A stretch of 64,000 bases of DNA, taken from contig CASGDA010000006.1 of NCBI GenBank assembly GCA_949300145.1, forward strand, positions 1 to 64,000, given 5' to 3'. Origin of the DNA: an uncultured Treponema sp. (lineage in GTDB: Bacteria > Spirochaetota > Spirochaetia > Treponematales > Treponemataceae). The translations under genes were made by a program, and so were the position numbers. The notes beneath the pieces were generated by a model, which had not been told where the DNA came from, made no database searches, and saw only the letters and a program-made list of their open reading frames with translations. Below are positions 40,236 to 50,400 of this stretch, in pieces; within the stretch, counting starts at the first letter, position 1, and every line of letters begins with the position of its first letter.

Positions 40236-41951
40236 TCAGCCCCCTTCAAAATACAGTACCCCGCACGGGTTGTGGCAGGGTTCCTCATGGAAATTCCACT
40301 CCGCATCAAAGTAGGATGTCTGGTTGCAGCATACAAAGAAGCGGGTTTCCTCATCCGGGATACGCACGACATACAGGAGCCGTCCGTCCCTTGCCTTTTC
40401 CAGGCACCTTGTGTGCCGCCCCTCCCCGTCCGGGAAAAGCTCGTGGCGCAGCATCTGCTGGTAGCAGATGTGCATGTACGGGCTCCACTCCCATGAACAG
40501 AGAATCTGCACGAACCGCGACATAACCGCCGGGTCGTCCGTAAAGCCTTCCGGGTATGTCGGGTTCCCCTGCCGGGGAAGTATGTTGATTTTGCTTTTCC
40601 ACTCGATGTTCCGTTCAAGGAATGCGTCAAGGTAATCCAGATCCTCCTCGCACACCACGATGTTGTAGATGACGTGGGCGGGGATGTCCGTAATCCTCAC
40701 GTCGTGCCAGTCCACAATGTGGATGTAGTACACCCTGTTTTCCGGCAGCGGAAGGTCCGCATTCTCCGCAAGCAGCCCGTTTGTAATCCATTCGGTCGTA
40801 ATGTCCGGGTACTCCGTGTCGAACAGCTCCTTGATTTTCCCGAGGAATGACCGGCTCCAAAGCCCGATTTCCCCGCCGACAAAGGACGCGACAAAATCCC
40901 GCCCGAATTTCCCCGTGTAAAGCTCCATGTATGTACGGATTTTTTCCAGCCACTTGTCTTCAATCTCCCCCGTCCACTCCACATCGTAATGCGTCCCCGC
41001 CTGCGTGCAGTACCGGCAGGAACGGTTGCACGTGTTGTTTATGGACAGCTGGAGCCTCTTGTTGTAGGAAAAAACCTTCGGGAAGTCATTCATTTCAAAG
41101 TACAGGTCTACAAGCTGCTTCTGGTTGTTGCCGCAGATTTCTTCCAGCACGTCTTCCGGGACAAGCTCCCCCAGTGTTTTGTCTTCCGAGCAGCTTTTGC
41201 GGATGAAATCCCGGTGCTTCTCTATGTAGATAACCTTCTCCTTCGTGTAGAAGTTCTTTGCGTGGAAACTTGTCCCGGAAGCGCGCCGCCTGAGGAAATA
41301 CCCGGCGGGAATGCACCGCCACGAAAAGGCGCTTTCAAGGACGGTGAACATGAAGTCCGTGTCCTCCCCGCCCGCGATTTCAAAAATGCCGTTCCGGTAT
41401 CCTGCGTCCAGTCCGCCGAGTGCAAGGAACGCTTCCTTCCGGAAAAGCCCGGTAAGGTTCCCCTGCAGGAAGGGGTGCCGTGCCGTCGTGAATCCGTCCG
41501 TGTAAACCGAGAATTCCGAGAAGTTGAAGTCACGCGCGCCCCTGCACATGCGGCTGAAAAACTCCTTGTACAGGAAGTCGTCCGCGTCAAGGAACGTGAA
41601 CCATTCCGTCCGGCACATGGACACAAGTTTGTTGCGGGATGAACATATCCCCAGCCGCCTGCTTTCCGCGCACTCTACAATGGGGGAAAGCCCTTCCAGC
41701 TCAGCCTTTTTCCCGCGTGAAGCGCCGTCCATGAGAAGTACAAGCACCTTCCCCGGAAGGGACGTGTTGTTCAGGACGCTCTGCACCGCCGCCTTTATGG
41801 TGTCCGCCTTCATGAAACACGGGATGAGCACGGTAACGTCCTCCGGCGAAATGTCCGCCCCTTCCCCTCTTTCCGGAATGCTTTCGTAAACAAGGTGTGC
41901 GCAGGCTATGATTTTCTCCATCAGCTGCGCCTGTTTCCTTTCAAGGTTCAT
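40236..41951 (-). CDS. Glycosyltransferase 2 / radical SAM fusion protein
   Basis: 571 residues. Residues 38-250 are a family-2 glycosyltransferase: VTVLIPCFMKADTIKAAVQS, metal-binding D-A-D in FLDADDF (122-124) and GGEDTDF (194-200). Residues 298-520 are a radical SAM domain with C308-x3-C312-x2-C315 and the GGE motif (359-361), followed by many cysteines (CCNQTS, CHNPCGVLYF) that could hold extra Fe-S clusters as in SPASM proteins. It sits between fibre genes. Modification of the fibre or of a cell-surface glycan is inferred. Confidence 0.82.
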   Translation of the reverse strand: MNLERKQAQLMEKIIACAHLVYESIPERGEGADISPEDVTVLIPCFMKADTIKAAVQSVLNNTSLPGKVLVLLMDGASRGKKAELEGLSPIVECAESRRLGICSSRNKLVSMCRTEWFTFLDADDFLYKEFFSRMCRGARDFNFSEFSVYTDGFTTARHPFLQGNLTGLFRKEAFLALGGLDAGYRNGIFEIAGGEDTDFMFTVLESAFSWRCIPAGYFLRRRASGTSFHAKNFYTKEKVIYIEKHRDFIRKSCSEDKTLGELVPEDVLEEICGNNQKQLVDLYFEMNDFPKVFSYNKRLQLSINNTCNRSCRYCTQAGTHYDVEWTGEIEDKWLEKIRTYMELYTGKFGRDFVASFVGGEIGLWSRSFLGKIKELFDTEYPDITTEWITNGLLAENADLPLPENRVYYIHIVDWHDVRITDIPAHVIYNIVVCEEDLDYLDAFLERNIEWKSKINILPRQGNPTYPEGFTDDPAVMSRFVQILCSWEWSPYMHICYQQMLRHELFPDGEGRHTRCLEKARDGRLLYVVRIPDEETRFFVCCNQTSYFDAEWNFHEEPCHNPCGVLYFEGG

Positions 41952-41972
41952 TTTTCCTCCCTTCCTTTACCC

Positions 41973-42347
41973 TTATCCTATCCTCTTCCATACGTTGAGG
42001 ACTATGTACGGCGGCATTGTCGCAACCGTAACGGCGCCTGCCGCCGTCGTCGAATGCGCGTGTCTTCCCGCCGCGCCCGTCGTCCGCGTGTAAGTTGCAC
42101 GGGAAGAGATTGCAAGCGGCATTGCAGAAAGCCTGCTGTTCTCAAGCGCCGCGTCGGAAAATACGTCGTCCGGCGTCACAACCGCCTGTACTGACGGGTC
42201 TTCCTTTGTAAACGTGTTCTGCGGTTTTTCCGCGGATACAAGTACGCCGTTCGCGCCCGTGTCGAACGATATTTCCCTTATCCCGCCTTCCGCCTGTTCT
42301 GTGCCTTCCGTCTGCGCGCCTTCTTCTTTCAGGATGTCTTCCGCCAT
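41973..42347 (-). CDS. Short fibre / collar-type structural protein
   Basis: 124 residues. Acidic N-terminus, then RATYTRTTGAAGRHAHSTTA and the C-terminal PPYIVLNVWKRIG, the ending typical of phage collar and short-fibre proteins. The gene follows the long fibre gene by 12 bp. GGAGGAAGG precedes ATG 42347. Confidence 0.65.
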   Translation of the reverse strand: MAEDILKEEGAQTEGTEQAEGGIREISFDTGANGVLVSAEKPQNTFTKEDPSVQAVVTPDDVFSDAALENSRLSAMPLAISSRATYTRTTGAAGRHAHSTTAAGAVTVATMPPYIVLNVWKRIG

Positions 42348-42359
42348 TCCTTCCTCCTC

Positions 42360-43625
42360 TTACATCCTCCCGATGTCATCCGTGTAGGTATGAGCGTGGC
42401 TTCCCGCCGCGTTTGCGGTGTGCGAATGGTTGCCGATTCCGAATGCCGCAGCTCCCCCGGACGCACCGCTGGTGTATCCGCCGCCCGCGCCGAGGATGAA
42501 CCGGCCTTCCACGCGCTCCCACTGCCCGCCGAAAATATCCGCCGGGTTCCTGTCGTCCGCCGTGATGAATATGCTGCCCACCGGGTACGCATGGAGGAAA
42601 ACCTCCGCCGCCGTAAGCCCGGCTTCACCTTTTTCCCCGCGGGGAAGCGTAAGGCTGAGCGTGTACTGCCTTTTTGACGGCGTCCCGCCCTGCGTGATGA
42701 CAGCCGCGGCGGGGGTTCCCGTTTCACCTGTCTTCGCCGTAACGTTAAAGGATTCAATTTCCCCTGCGTCGCCCTTTATGCCCTGCGCGCCGGAAAGGTC
42801 GGTGATGTATGAATACGCCGTCTTCCCCTTCACGTAGAGTTTCGCGTTGTCCGCGTCCTCCACGTTCCCCGTGTCGATGACGACAAATTCACCTTCAAGC
42901 ACTCCGTCCGTTTCAAAGCCTGCGTTCATCTCCTCCACGGAAGGGAACGTCTTCTTCACGGCAAACGGGTCCCCCTTGTCTCCCTTCAAACCCTGCGGGA
43001 TGGAGAAGGAGAATGCATACTCCCTTTCCGTTGCCGTGCCCCCTTCCGTAACCTCCGCCTTCGGGCTCTCGCCCGCCGGAAGCCCTGTTGCGGAAACGGA
43101 AACGCCTGCAATCCTTGTCGCCCGCGGGAGCGTGAATTTCACGCCGTACTTCCTGTCGGAAGGCGTGCCGCTCTCCGTCATCTGTACGGCGGGGTCAGTC
43201 CCCGCTTCCGCGGCTTCGCCCGTCACCTCGAACTGCGTCTTCGTCGCCTTCGGCAGTGAAAACTTGAGCGCGTACTTCCTGTCGGAAGGCGTGCCGCTCT
43301 CCGTCATCTGTACGGCGGGGTCAGTCCCCGCTTCCGTTGCCTCGCCCTCCGCCGTGAATACAGTCTTTGTCGCGCGGGGAAGGGTGAATCCGAAGTGGAT
43401 GTCCTTATGCTGGTCTGTCCCCGTAACTTCCACGGAAGCGTCCGGGTCGTTCCCTGCCTCCACAACCTCCGCCGAAACCGTCACTTCATCGATTGAAACG
43501 CCGACATGTTCCCGCACTGAGGCAAGCGTCGCGCTCCCCGTACCGTCCGGGTTCTGGAGAACCGTAAGGGATTCCGCCGTAACCGGTACGGACGGAAGCT
43601 CCCTGATTTCTATGCCCGAAGCCAC
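42360..43625 (-). CDS. Repetitive tail fibre with collar domain
   Basis: 421 residues from GTG 43625 (GGAGGG upstream). Five or so tandem modules of about 42 residues (AEAGTDPAVQMTESGTPSDR, KYALKFSLPKAT) with Gly-Xaa-Lys-Gly-Asp linkers, then the collar motif AYPVGSIFITADDRNPADIF, FGGQWERVEGRFILGAGGG and a histidine-rich GNHSHTANAAGSHAHTY end. Two modules are identical over 66 bp of DNA. Confidence 0.8.
   Translation of the reverse strand: MASGIEIRELPSVPVTAESLTVLQNPDGTGSATLASVREHVGVSIDEVTVSAEVVEAGNDPDASVEVTGTDQHKDIHFGFTLPRATKTVFTAEGEATEAGTDPAVQMTESGTPSDRKYALKFSLPKATKTQFEVTGEAAEAGTDPAVQMTESGTPSDRKYGVKFTLPRATRIAGVSVSATGLPAGESPKAEVTEGGTATEREYAFSFSIPQGLKGDKGDPFAVKKTFPSVEEMNAGFETDGVLEGEFVVIDTGNVEDADNAKLYVKGKTAYSYITDLSGAQGIKGDAGEIESFNVTAKTGETGTPAAAVITQGGTPSKRQYTLSLTLPRGEKGEAGLTAAEVFLHAYPVGSIFITADDRNPADIFGGQWERVEGRFILGAGGGYTSGASGGAAAFGIGNHSHTANAAGSHAHTYTDDIGRM
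43145..43336. repeat. 66-bp identical direct repeat in fibre gene
   Basis: CGTACTTCCTGTCGGAAGGC begins identical 66-bp blocks at 43145-43210 and 43271-43336, a 126-bp period equal to 42 codons. Unequal recombination here would change fibre length in frame. Confidence 0.85.
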
Positions 43626-44419
43626 TACACCCTCCTGTAAAGAATCCCGATATTGTCCCCGTCCGCAAGAAGCGGAAGGCCGTTTGCCAGAAGGTAGAAC
43701 GGCGTAACCTTCACACCGTAAATCCTCCCCTCCGTATATTCCCCGTCCTCTTCCACCGGATACCAGTTCCCCGCGTCCAGCTCCGTATCCTGCGGGAGTA
43801 CCCTGACCTTGACCGTCCCGTAATTCGTGGGAGCCTCGCCGTATGTATACCGGCACAGCTTCTCCACGGCTATCGTCTCAGGCGAATAGTCCCCGGCCTT
43901 GTCCTGCTTGACCTGCCCGGCGGAAAGGCGCATGGAGTAAAAGCCGGGGAAAGTCCCCGTCATAATCCCCTGCGCATATGCCTCCGCGCCGTAGTATGTC
44001 TGGAACATCCTGTCAAATGCCGTCCTGTCCGGTATCTCCGTGGAAACGCGCATGTCGTCGAAAAGGCGCAGCGTCCCGAAAAGGAATTCTTCAAGCCGGT
44101 TGAATGCATTGTTGTATTCCGTGATTCCGGGGGAATCCGAAAAACCCTTTTCGTCCGCAAGGGAATTGACAGCCGTATGCGTCTGCTCTATCTCCTCCCA
44201 CTCCTTGCGCAGTATCTTCTTCTCAAGCGGGGAGATTATCCCGTCGTCGGAAAGCTCCTTCCAATACTGCTCCTGCTGCTCCCGGATGGTGTTCTGCGAA
44301 TTGACAAGCGTGTCCATCTGGCGGTATATCCCGGCAATGTTCCCGCTCTTCATTTCGCCCAGGACTTCAAGCGACCCTACTACAAGGTGGTTTTCCGCGC
44401 GGTTGTCCTGCTTGAGCAC
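43625..44419 (-). CDS. Tail-fibre-associated structural protein
   Basis: 264 residues. The helical segment SDDGIISPLEKKILRKEWEE is typical of phage host-specificity and fibre-linker proteins. The C-terminal half is beta-rich (KVRVLPQDTELDAGNWYPVE, GRIYGVKVTPFYLLANGLPL). GTG 44419 directly follows the giant-gene stop. It probably links the tail to the fibres. Confidence 0.65.
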   Translation of the reverse strand: MLKQDNRAENHLVVGSLEVLGEMKSGNIAGIYRQMDTLVNSQNTIREQQEQYWKELSDDGIISPLEKKILRKEWEEIEQTHTAVNSLADEKGFSDSPGITEYNNAFNRLEEFLFGTLRLFDDMRVSTEIPDRTAFDRMFQTYYGAEAYAQGIMTGTFPGFYSMRLSAGQVKQDKAGDYSPETIAVEKLCRYTYGEAPTNYGTVKVRVLPQDTELDAGNWYPVEEDGEYTEGRIYGVKVTPFYLLANGLPLLADGDNIGILYRRV

Positions 44420-47400
44420 CTATTCCCTCCTTCCCCACAATGCGCTTATCCCCGGTTCCCCGGTAAGGACGTATGTAAGCTCCTTTGCGCCGGAAACGGG
44501 CAGCCCGGTGAAAAGCGCAGCCCCTTCCGCCGCCCTCGAAAGGGCTTTTTCCCATTCCCCCGCGGAAATGTTCTGCGCCGCCTGTATGAATTTCCCCGCC
44601 ATCGGCGTGAGGTCAGTCCCGTTCCGGAAGAAGCCGCTTTCCCCGGTTATCCCCTTCCTCATCAGGTTTGTAAGCTCGCTGCCGATAACCGGGACGGCGT
44701 CGGTGAACTGCGTAGTGCCGAAGAACACAAGCTGTTTCAGCGCGTCCTTGTCCTCGTCGTCGTCCGGAAGCCCTTCCGCCACCGCCCCGACAAGTATCCC
44801 GGCAACGGTATATGCCCCGATGACGGAAAGCGCGGACATGAAATTCCGGTTCCGCACGGCATACGGGATGTCGTACCGGATATTGTTCCATATGACATTC
44901 AGCGCCGTCTGGAACTGGAGAAAGGCTTTTGCAAGCTCGCTCCCTGCCTGCCTTCCCTTGAAAAGCGGCGCAATATCCGCACCCCGCGCGGAAGGCTGGC
45001 ACATACGCACGCAGTCGTCCGCCCAGTCCACCGCCTGCCTTTCCGTGTCCTCCTCCAGTATCCGCCCGGCTTCCGCCTCTATCATGTCCGCCGTCATGAA
45101 GCCGGGATCCCCGTACTCCCGCCCGCCGTTTGCCTCCTCAAGCTCCGCCTTTATTTTACCGTACCGCGCGGTCTTTGACTGCTCAAGCTCCGCCAGTTTC
45201 TTCCTGTAGCACGCAAGCCATCCCGGCGCAACGCACACCCAGTCCGCCATTTCAAGCCCCTTCATGCCAAGCTTGTTTGCCCTTCCCACAAGCCAGGAAG
45301 GATAACTTCTTGCCTTTTCCAGCTGCTCGTCCACAAGCTCGTTCATCGGGTCCATGACGCGGCTTGCCATGAATACGCTCTTTTCCCTTACCGCGCCGAA
45401 AAGCCCGCCTTTGGAACGGATGATGTCGAAAAGGGCGGCCATGTACTGCACCGGATTCACAAACTGGAAGAACGGGGGCGGGGAAGTAACCATCTGTTTC
45501 AGGATTGTGGAAAGCTTCCACGAAAGGTAGGCGGGCGCCGTCTTCCCCCGGAGTGTGCGGATAATCCGGTCAAGGTCTGACGCAGTGCCCACGGCGCCGG
45601 GGTTTGCCGTCTCGTCTATGTACTCGTCAATGTACCGCAGCATGTTCCGCCCGTACCGCCCTTCAATCCTCTGCCTCAAAAGCTGTGCGTCGCGGGAGCG
45701 GTACACCCGGTTCAGCTCGCGTACATACCCGGAATACGCGATAAAGTGCTCCGTCCTGTCCACGCTGTCCGCCCACGTCTTGTAAAGCCCTGTCTCCACG
45801 GGCTTCTGGTGAAGGGGTGAAATGTCAATCCGGCTTTTCGTCATACCCCTGTCCACGCCGGACTGCCCCATGCCGTTTATCCCCAGAAGGTCTTCCCGCA
45901 CGCGGTTCTCGTTCGTGTCGCCGTTGCTTTCAAGCCGGACAAGCGGCACATAGTTGTCAACGCGGTTCACCGGGCGGTTCCATTCCTCGATACTCACGCG
46001 GTTCATGCGCTCGTACTGTTCTGCATAATCCCCCGCGATTGCCTCCGCCAGCTTCATGTACTTCATGTCCAGCCTGTCCGCCGCCTCAAGGATTTTGTCC
46101 AGCGCCCCGTCGCACACTTCCCGGAAAAGCTTTGTCCCCGGCCTGCGCGGGTTGTTTTCGTCCATCGCCGCACACCGCATTTTCAGGTCAAGGAAAAGTT
46201 CCGATGAGCCGATGTTCCCGTATGCCACCGCCGCACGGCTCCTTTCGTCCTTTGCCGCCTCCCGGAAAAACAGAAGTTCGTCCACCGTGAATGATACGGA
46301 CTGCCCGTTGATAAGGCCGGGGATTTCAACCTTGCGGAAAAGCTCCCGCATGGATATTTTCTGCTCCTCAAGTACCTGCGCAACCTTCTTCTTCCTTGCC
46401 ATGGCGGAGCGCATTTCACTGTTGTACGCTTCGTTCTCCCGGAAGTACAGTTCCCGCGTATTCACGCCGTCCTTCCATCCGTCAAGGATACGGGTGACGG
46501 AGCGCAGTCTGGCCGCACCGTAGCCGTTTACAAGGCGGTTCACCCTGCCCCTGTCCTTCCTTTCCGCGCCTGCCGCAGTCCCTTTCAGCGACGGGTCTTC
46601 CCCGAGGATACGCGCAATCTTCCGCCGCTTCCTTTCCTTCACCGGTTCAGGGTCGTCCGGGTTGATCACCACGCCCGTATCCTGCAATACCCGGTCGATT
46701 TCCCGCCTCAGCCTGTCCGCCCTCTGCCTGCGCAGAAGGTTCTTCGCAAGAAGCTCCTCCCTCCCTTCGGAAAACAGTCCGTTCATCCGCACGGCAAACT
46801 GCTCCATTTCCGCAGTCGTCCATTCGGCAAAAGGCCGTCCGGCAAGCATGGAGTAAAGCCCGTCCCCCAGCGCTTCCCGGATTTCCGCCTCAAGTTCCGG
46901 GTCAGGGACAAGCTCCGTCCGCGTTTCCCTGCTCCCGTCCGGATTCACCCGCTCTTCCGTCCGTTCCGTGAAGTCAATCCTCATCCGCCCTTCCGCAAGG
47001 CCTTCAAGGTCAAGCTCCTTCACCCAGTCCGTCCGGGGGAACGCCCGCCATACGGCCTCACGGTCACCCTTCGTCCATTTTTCATACGGCTTGTCATTCA
47101 GGACGGCAATGACGGCCTTGCCGTTCCTCCTGCGGGAAAGGATCCTTTCCTGCCCTTCCTTCCACTCTGCGTCCGTCTTCCAGCGCACGGCCGTTTCCCT
47201 CAAGCCCGCTCCTTCCGTCCCCAGCCAGCGGTTCACGCCGCCGGTAAGGTTCGGCTCGAAAAGCTGCTGGATGGCGGATATAATCCTGCCCTTGGAATAG
47301 TCCACCGTGCCGAAATCCACCTTCCGCATGGTACGCTTCACAAGGCTTGTACGTATCCGCTTCTCCTCTTCAAGAAGCCTTTTTTCCCTTTCCTTTGCCC

Positions 47401-50400
47401 GGAATTCTTCCCGCAGTTTCAGAAGGTCTTCCCGCCTTCCGATTGCGCCGCGCACTTCTTCCGTAACGGAAATACTCCGGCGCAGCGCCTCGAATTTCCG
47501 GAATACCGTTTCGTAGGAAGCCTTGAGCCTGTCAGCCTCCCGCCGCTCCCTTTCTGTTATGCGAATCCCGCGTTCGACTTTCCGCCGGATTTCAGCCGTC
47601 ATCCCTTCGCTTTTTCCCTGCGCTTCAAGAAGCTTTTCGTGCTCCTTCAAAAGCTGGCGGCTTTCCCATCCGCTTATCCTTTCCCAGTCTTCCTGCGTTT
47701 CCGCCTTAAGCTTCTCGTATGCCCTTTCCGCCTTCCGGGTTTCCTTTTCAAGGCTGTCAATGTACCTCTGGAGTTCCCCGTCCATCGGCATTTCCCCGCT
47801 GCGGATCCTCTCCGCCACGGCACGGTTTTCAAGTTCCGCGGCAATCCGCCGCCTCTCCTCCGGGCTCCTCCTCTCAAGGCTTCCTTCCGGGTCTGCAAGG
47901 CGGTACTTCTTCCGGATTTCCGCCGCAACCGTTTCCCCTTCGCCTACTGCAAGGTCTTCCCGTCCGGAAAGCTCCGCATAAAGCGCGCGGTAGTCCCGCG
48001 CCCCTTCCTTCAGTAGCGTCATCAGCCTTTTCCGCGTGGACGGTGTGAGTTCCTTCCCGTCCGCAACGCGCCTTGCATTGGAAAGCCAGCTGCCGTGTGC
48101 CATTACCGTCCGCACGCGGTCTTTCAGCTCCGAAAGGCTTTCAATCTCCGCCGTCTCTTCTTCCGTGGAAGGCTGCCAGAGTTCCGCCCGCTCAACCCTG
48201 TCCGCTTCGGTCAGGAAGTCTTCAAGTCCGCCGTCCTCCATCTCCCGGATGAAAAGCGCGTCCTTGTCCTCCGCGGTTATCCCCGTTTCCCTGTCCGCCT
48301 TCCGCTTCCGCGCAAGCTCCCACGCCGTCCTGTACCACGCCTCATCCGCGCCGGAAGGCACAATGCTGTCCTCCGGCTTGCCGAACGATTCGTAAAACTC
48401 CATGAAGTCCTGCCAGCTGTCAAAGGAAGCCGCGTCGTCCAGAAGCTCCTTTTCCGTCTGCTGGAACAGAAGGCGCACCCCGCCTGAACGCTCGCGCGCA
48501 TATTCGGCAACGGTCTTTGCCCGTTCCCCTTCCGCGTATTCCCGGACTTCAAGCCCCGCATTCTCAAGCGCTTCACGCACGTCCTTCGGCGTACCGGCCG
48601 GGATAACCGCCGCAAAAAATTCCGACAGGTCAACCGGACGTTCAAACTTCACTCCAAAATATTCCGTGGGAAGCGCTTCAAGCTCCTGCCGGATGGAAGA
48701 CAGCAGGGCTTTGTCTTCCGCGGAAAGCTTAAGGCCGTATTCTTCTTCCGCAAAAGAGGCAATGTCCCTGCCGGATTCCAGCGCCTCGACTATCCTGTCT
48801 GCACCGAGATCCCAGTCCCCGCCTTCTCTCAGAATCCCCGTTGCCCTGCTGAATTTCTCCTCAAGTGCAGCCTTCGCCTTCTTGAACGTCTCCGGGTCAA
48901 CAATCTGCCCCTTATGCTTCGCGGCCTGTCCGGTAGTCGTCCATTTCGGCGCAACCAATGCCCGCGCGTTTCCCATGCCGTAGTTAAAACCTTCCGCAGA
49001 ACGCAGCCCCTGTTTCTTCATCATGCGCGAGACGTTTTCAAGCGTGTGCGGGACGTACCGCCTGCTTCCGGAAGGTGTGAAGCCTGCAAAAATCCTTTCC
49101 CTCTTCTCAACGCCGGAAAGCTTTTCTTCCGCCCATGCGGCAAAATCCTCCGCCAGCCCTTGCCCCTCAATCCAGGTCATCGCTTCGGTGTTTGCCCTGT
49201 ACGCTTCGCTGCTTCCGACAGACGCGCCCTTTTCAAGCGCGTATGCAACGGAAAGCCCGCTCCTGCGCACAACGTTTATCCTGCCGCCCAGGGCTTCGGC
49301 CGCAAGCGTGGCAAGGTCTCCGCGGAGGGCTTTGTCCCCTACTGCGGAGAAAATCCCCTTAAGGGTTTCCATCCCCCGGTTCGTGACTTCCACGTCAACC
49401 TGCGGGTAGCGCGGCGAGTAGATGTCCGCGCCGAAAATCCCCGCGTTCCGTCCGGTCCGCTTGTCCAGAAGCGGCGTTGCCGCAATCAGCGTGATTTCCC
49501 CGAAATTCCCGAATCCTTCCGGGATGTCCGTATTGATGACGGCGACGGACGGGTTTGCAAGCCCGCCCATTTTCAGCGCGTGCCGGATGTTGTCCGCCGA
49601 AAGGTTGTGTATCCCGAGAAGGGAGGCTTCCTGCTGGAAGAGGATAAGCTGGTCTTCCGGCGCAACGTCCGCCGTTTCCGCAAGCAGCGTCCCGCGCCTT
49701 GCCTCCGCGCCAAGCCCAAGCCGTGCCGCTGCGGTGCGCGCTTCCGTCTCCCCGGCAAGTCTCCGGTACAGCTTTTCCGGTGATTCCGGGAAGTCCGGCA
49801 GGCCCTGCACAAGGTCGAACACCGTTTCATATCCGTAGGACTGCGCCAGACTGTCAAGCCCGGATCCGTAGTACCGGATGAGGGGCGTGCCGTAGCTGTT
49901 TTCCTTTCCCAGTGCGGCAAAAACGGCTTCCGGTGTGGTTTCAACGGGTCCGCCTTCCAGAAGCTTCCCTTCCGTGGCTTCGTTCAGGGCGGCAAGGACT
50001 TTCCGCCTTGTCGGGACCTGTTCAAACTGTTCCGGATTCCCGCCCTTCGCAAAGCCTTCCTTCCCCTGTATCATGTGCTGGATTTCATGCACAAGCGTGG
50101 GGAGCGCTTCCGGCTTTAGGTAATCCCCCTCCTTTTCTGCCAGCTCGTCGTAAAGGCGTTCCCTCTCCTGTCCCATCGGGGAAGCGTGGAATTCATCCTC
50201 CGCCCGCCGCAGCTCCTCGTCCGGGATTTCTTTATCCTCAAACATTTTCCGCATGAGCTCCTTCCACTCTGCGGATTCCTCGATTTCCTTTATCCGCGCT
50301 TCCGCACGGGCAATCTCTTCCGGGTTGCCGCGCTGTAAAAATATTCCGGAAAGCCCGATTTCCCCTCCCCGCACAAAGCCCCGCGTGGAGTAATCCTTTT

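Noticed and set aside
39076..44419. Diversity-generating retroelement as in phage BPP-1
   Set aside because: The capsid genes resemble BPP-1, so I looked for a reverse transcriptase, template repeat and variable repeat in the fibre region. No reverse transcriptase frame and no adenine-mutated repeat pair are visible in this window.
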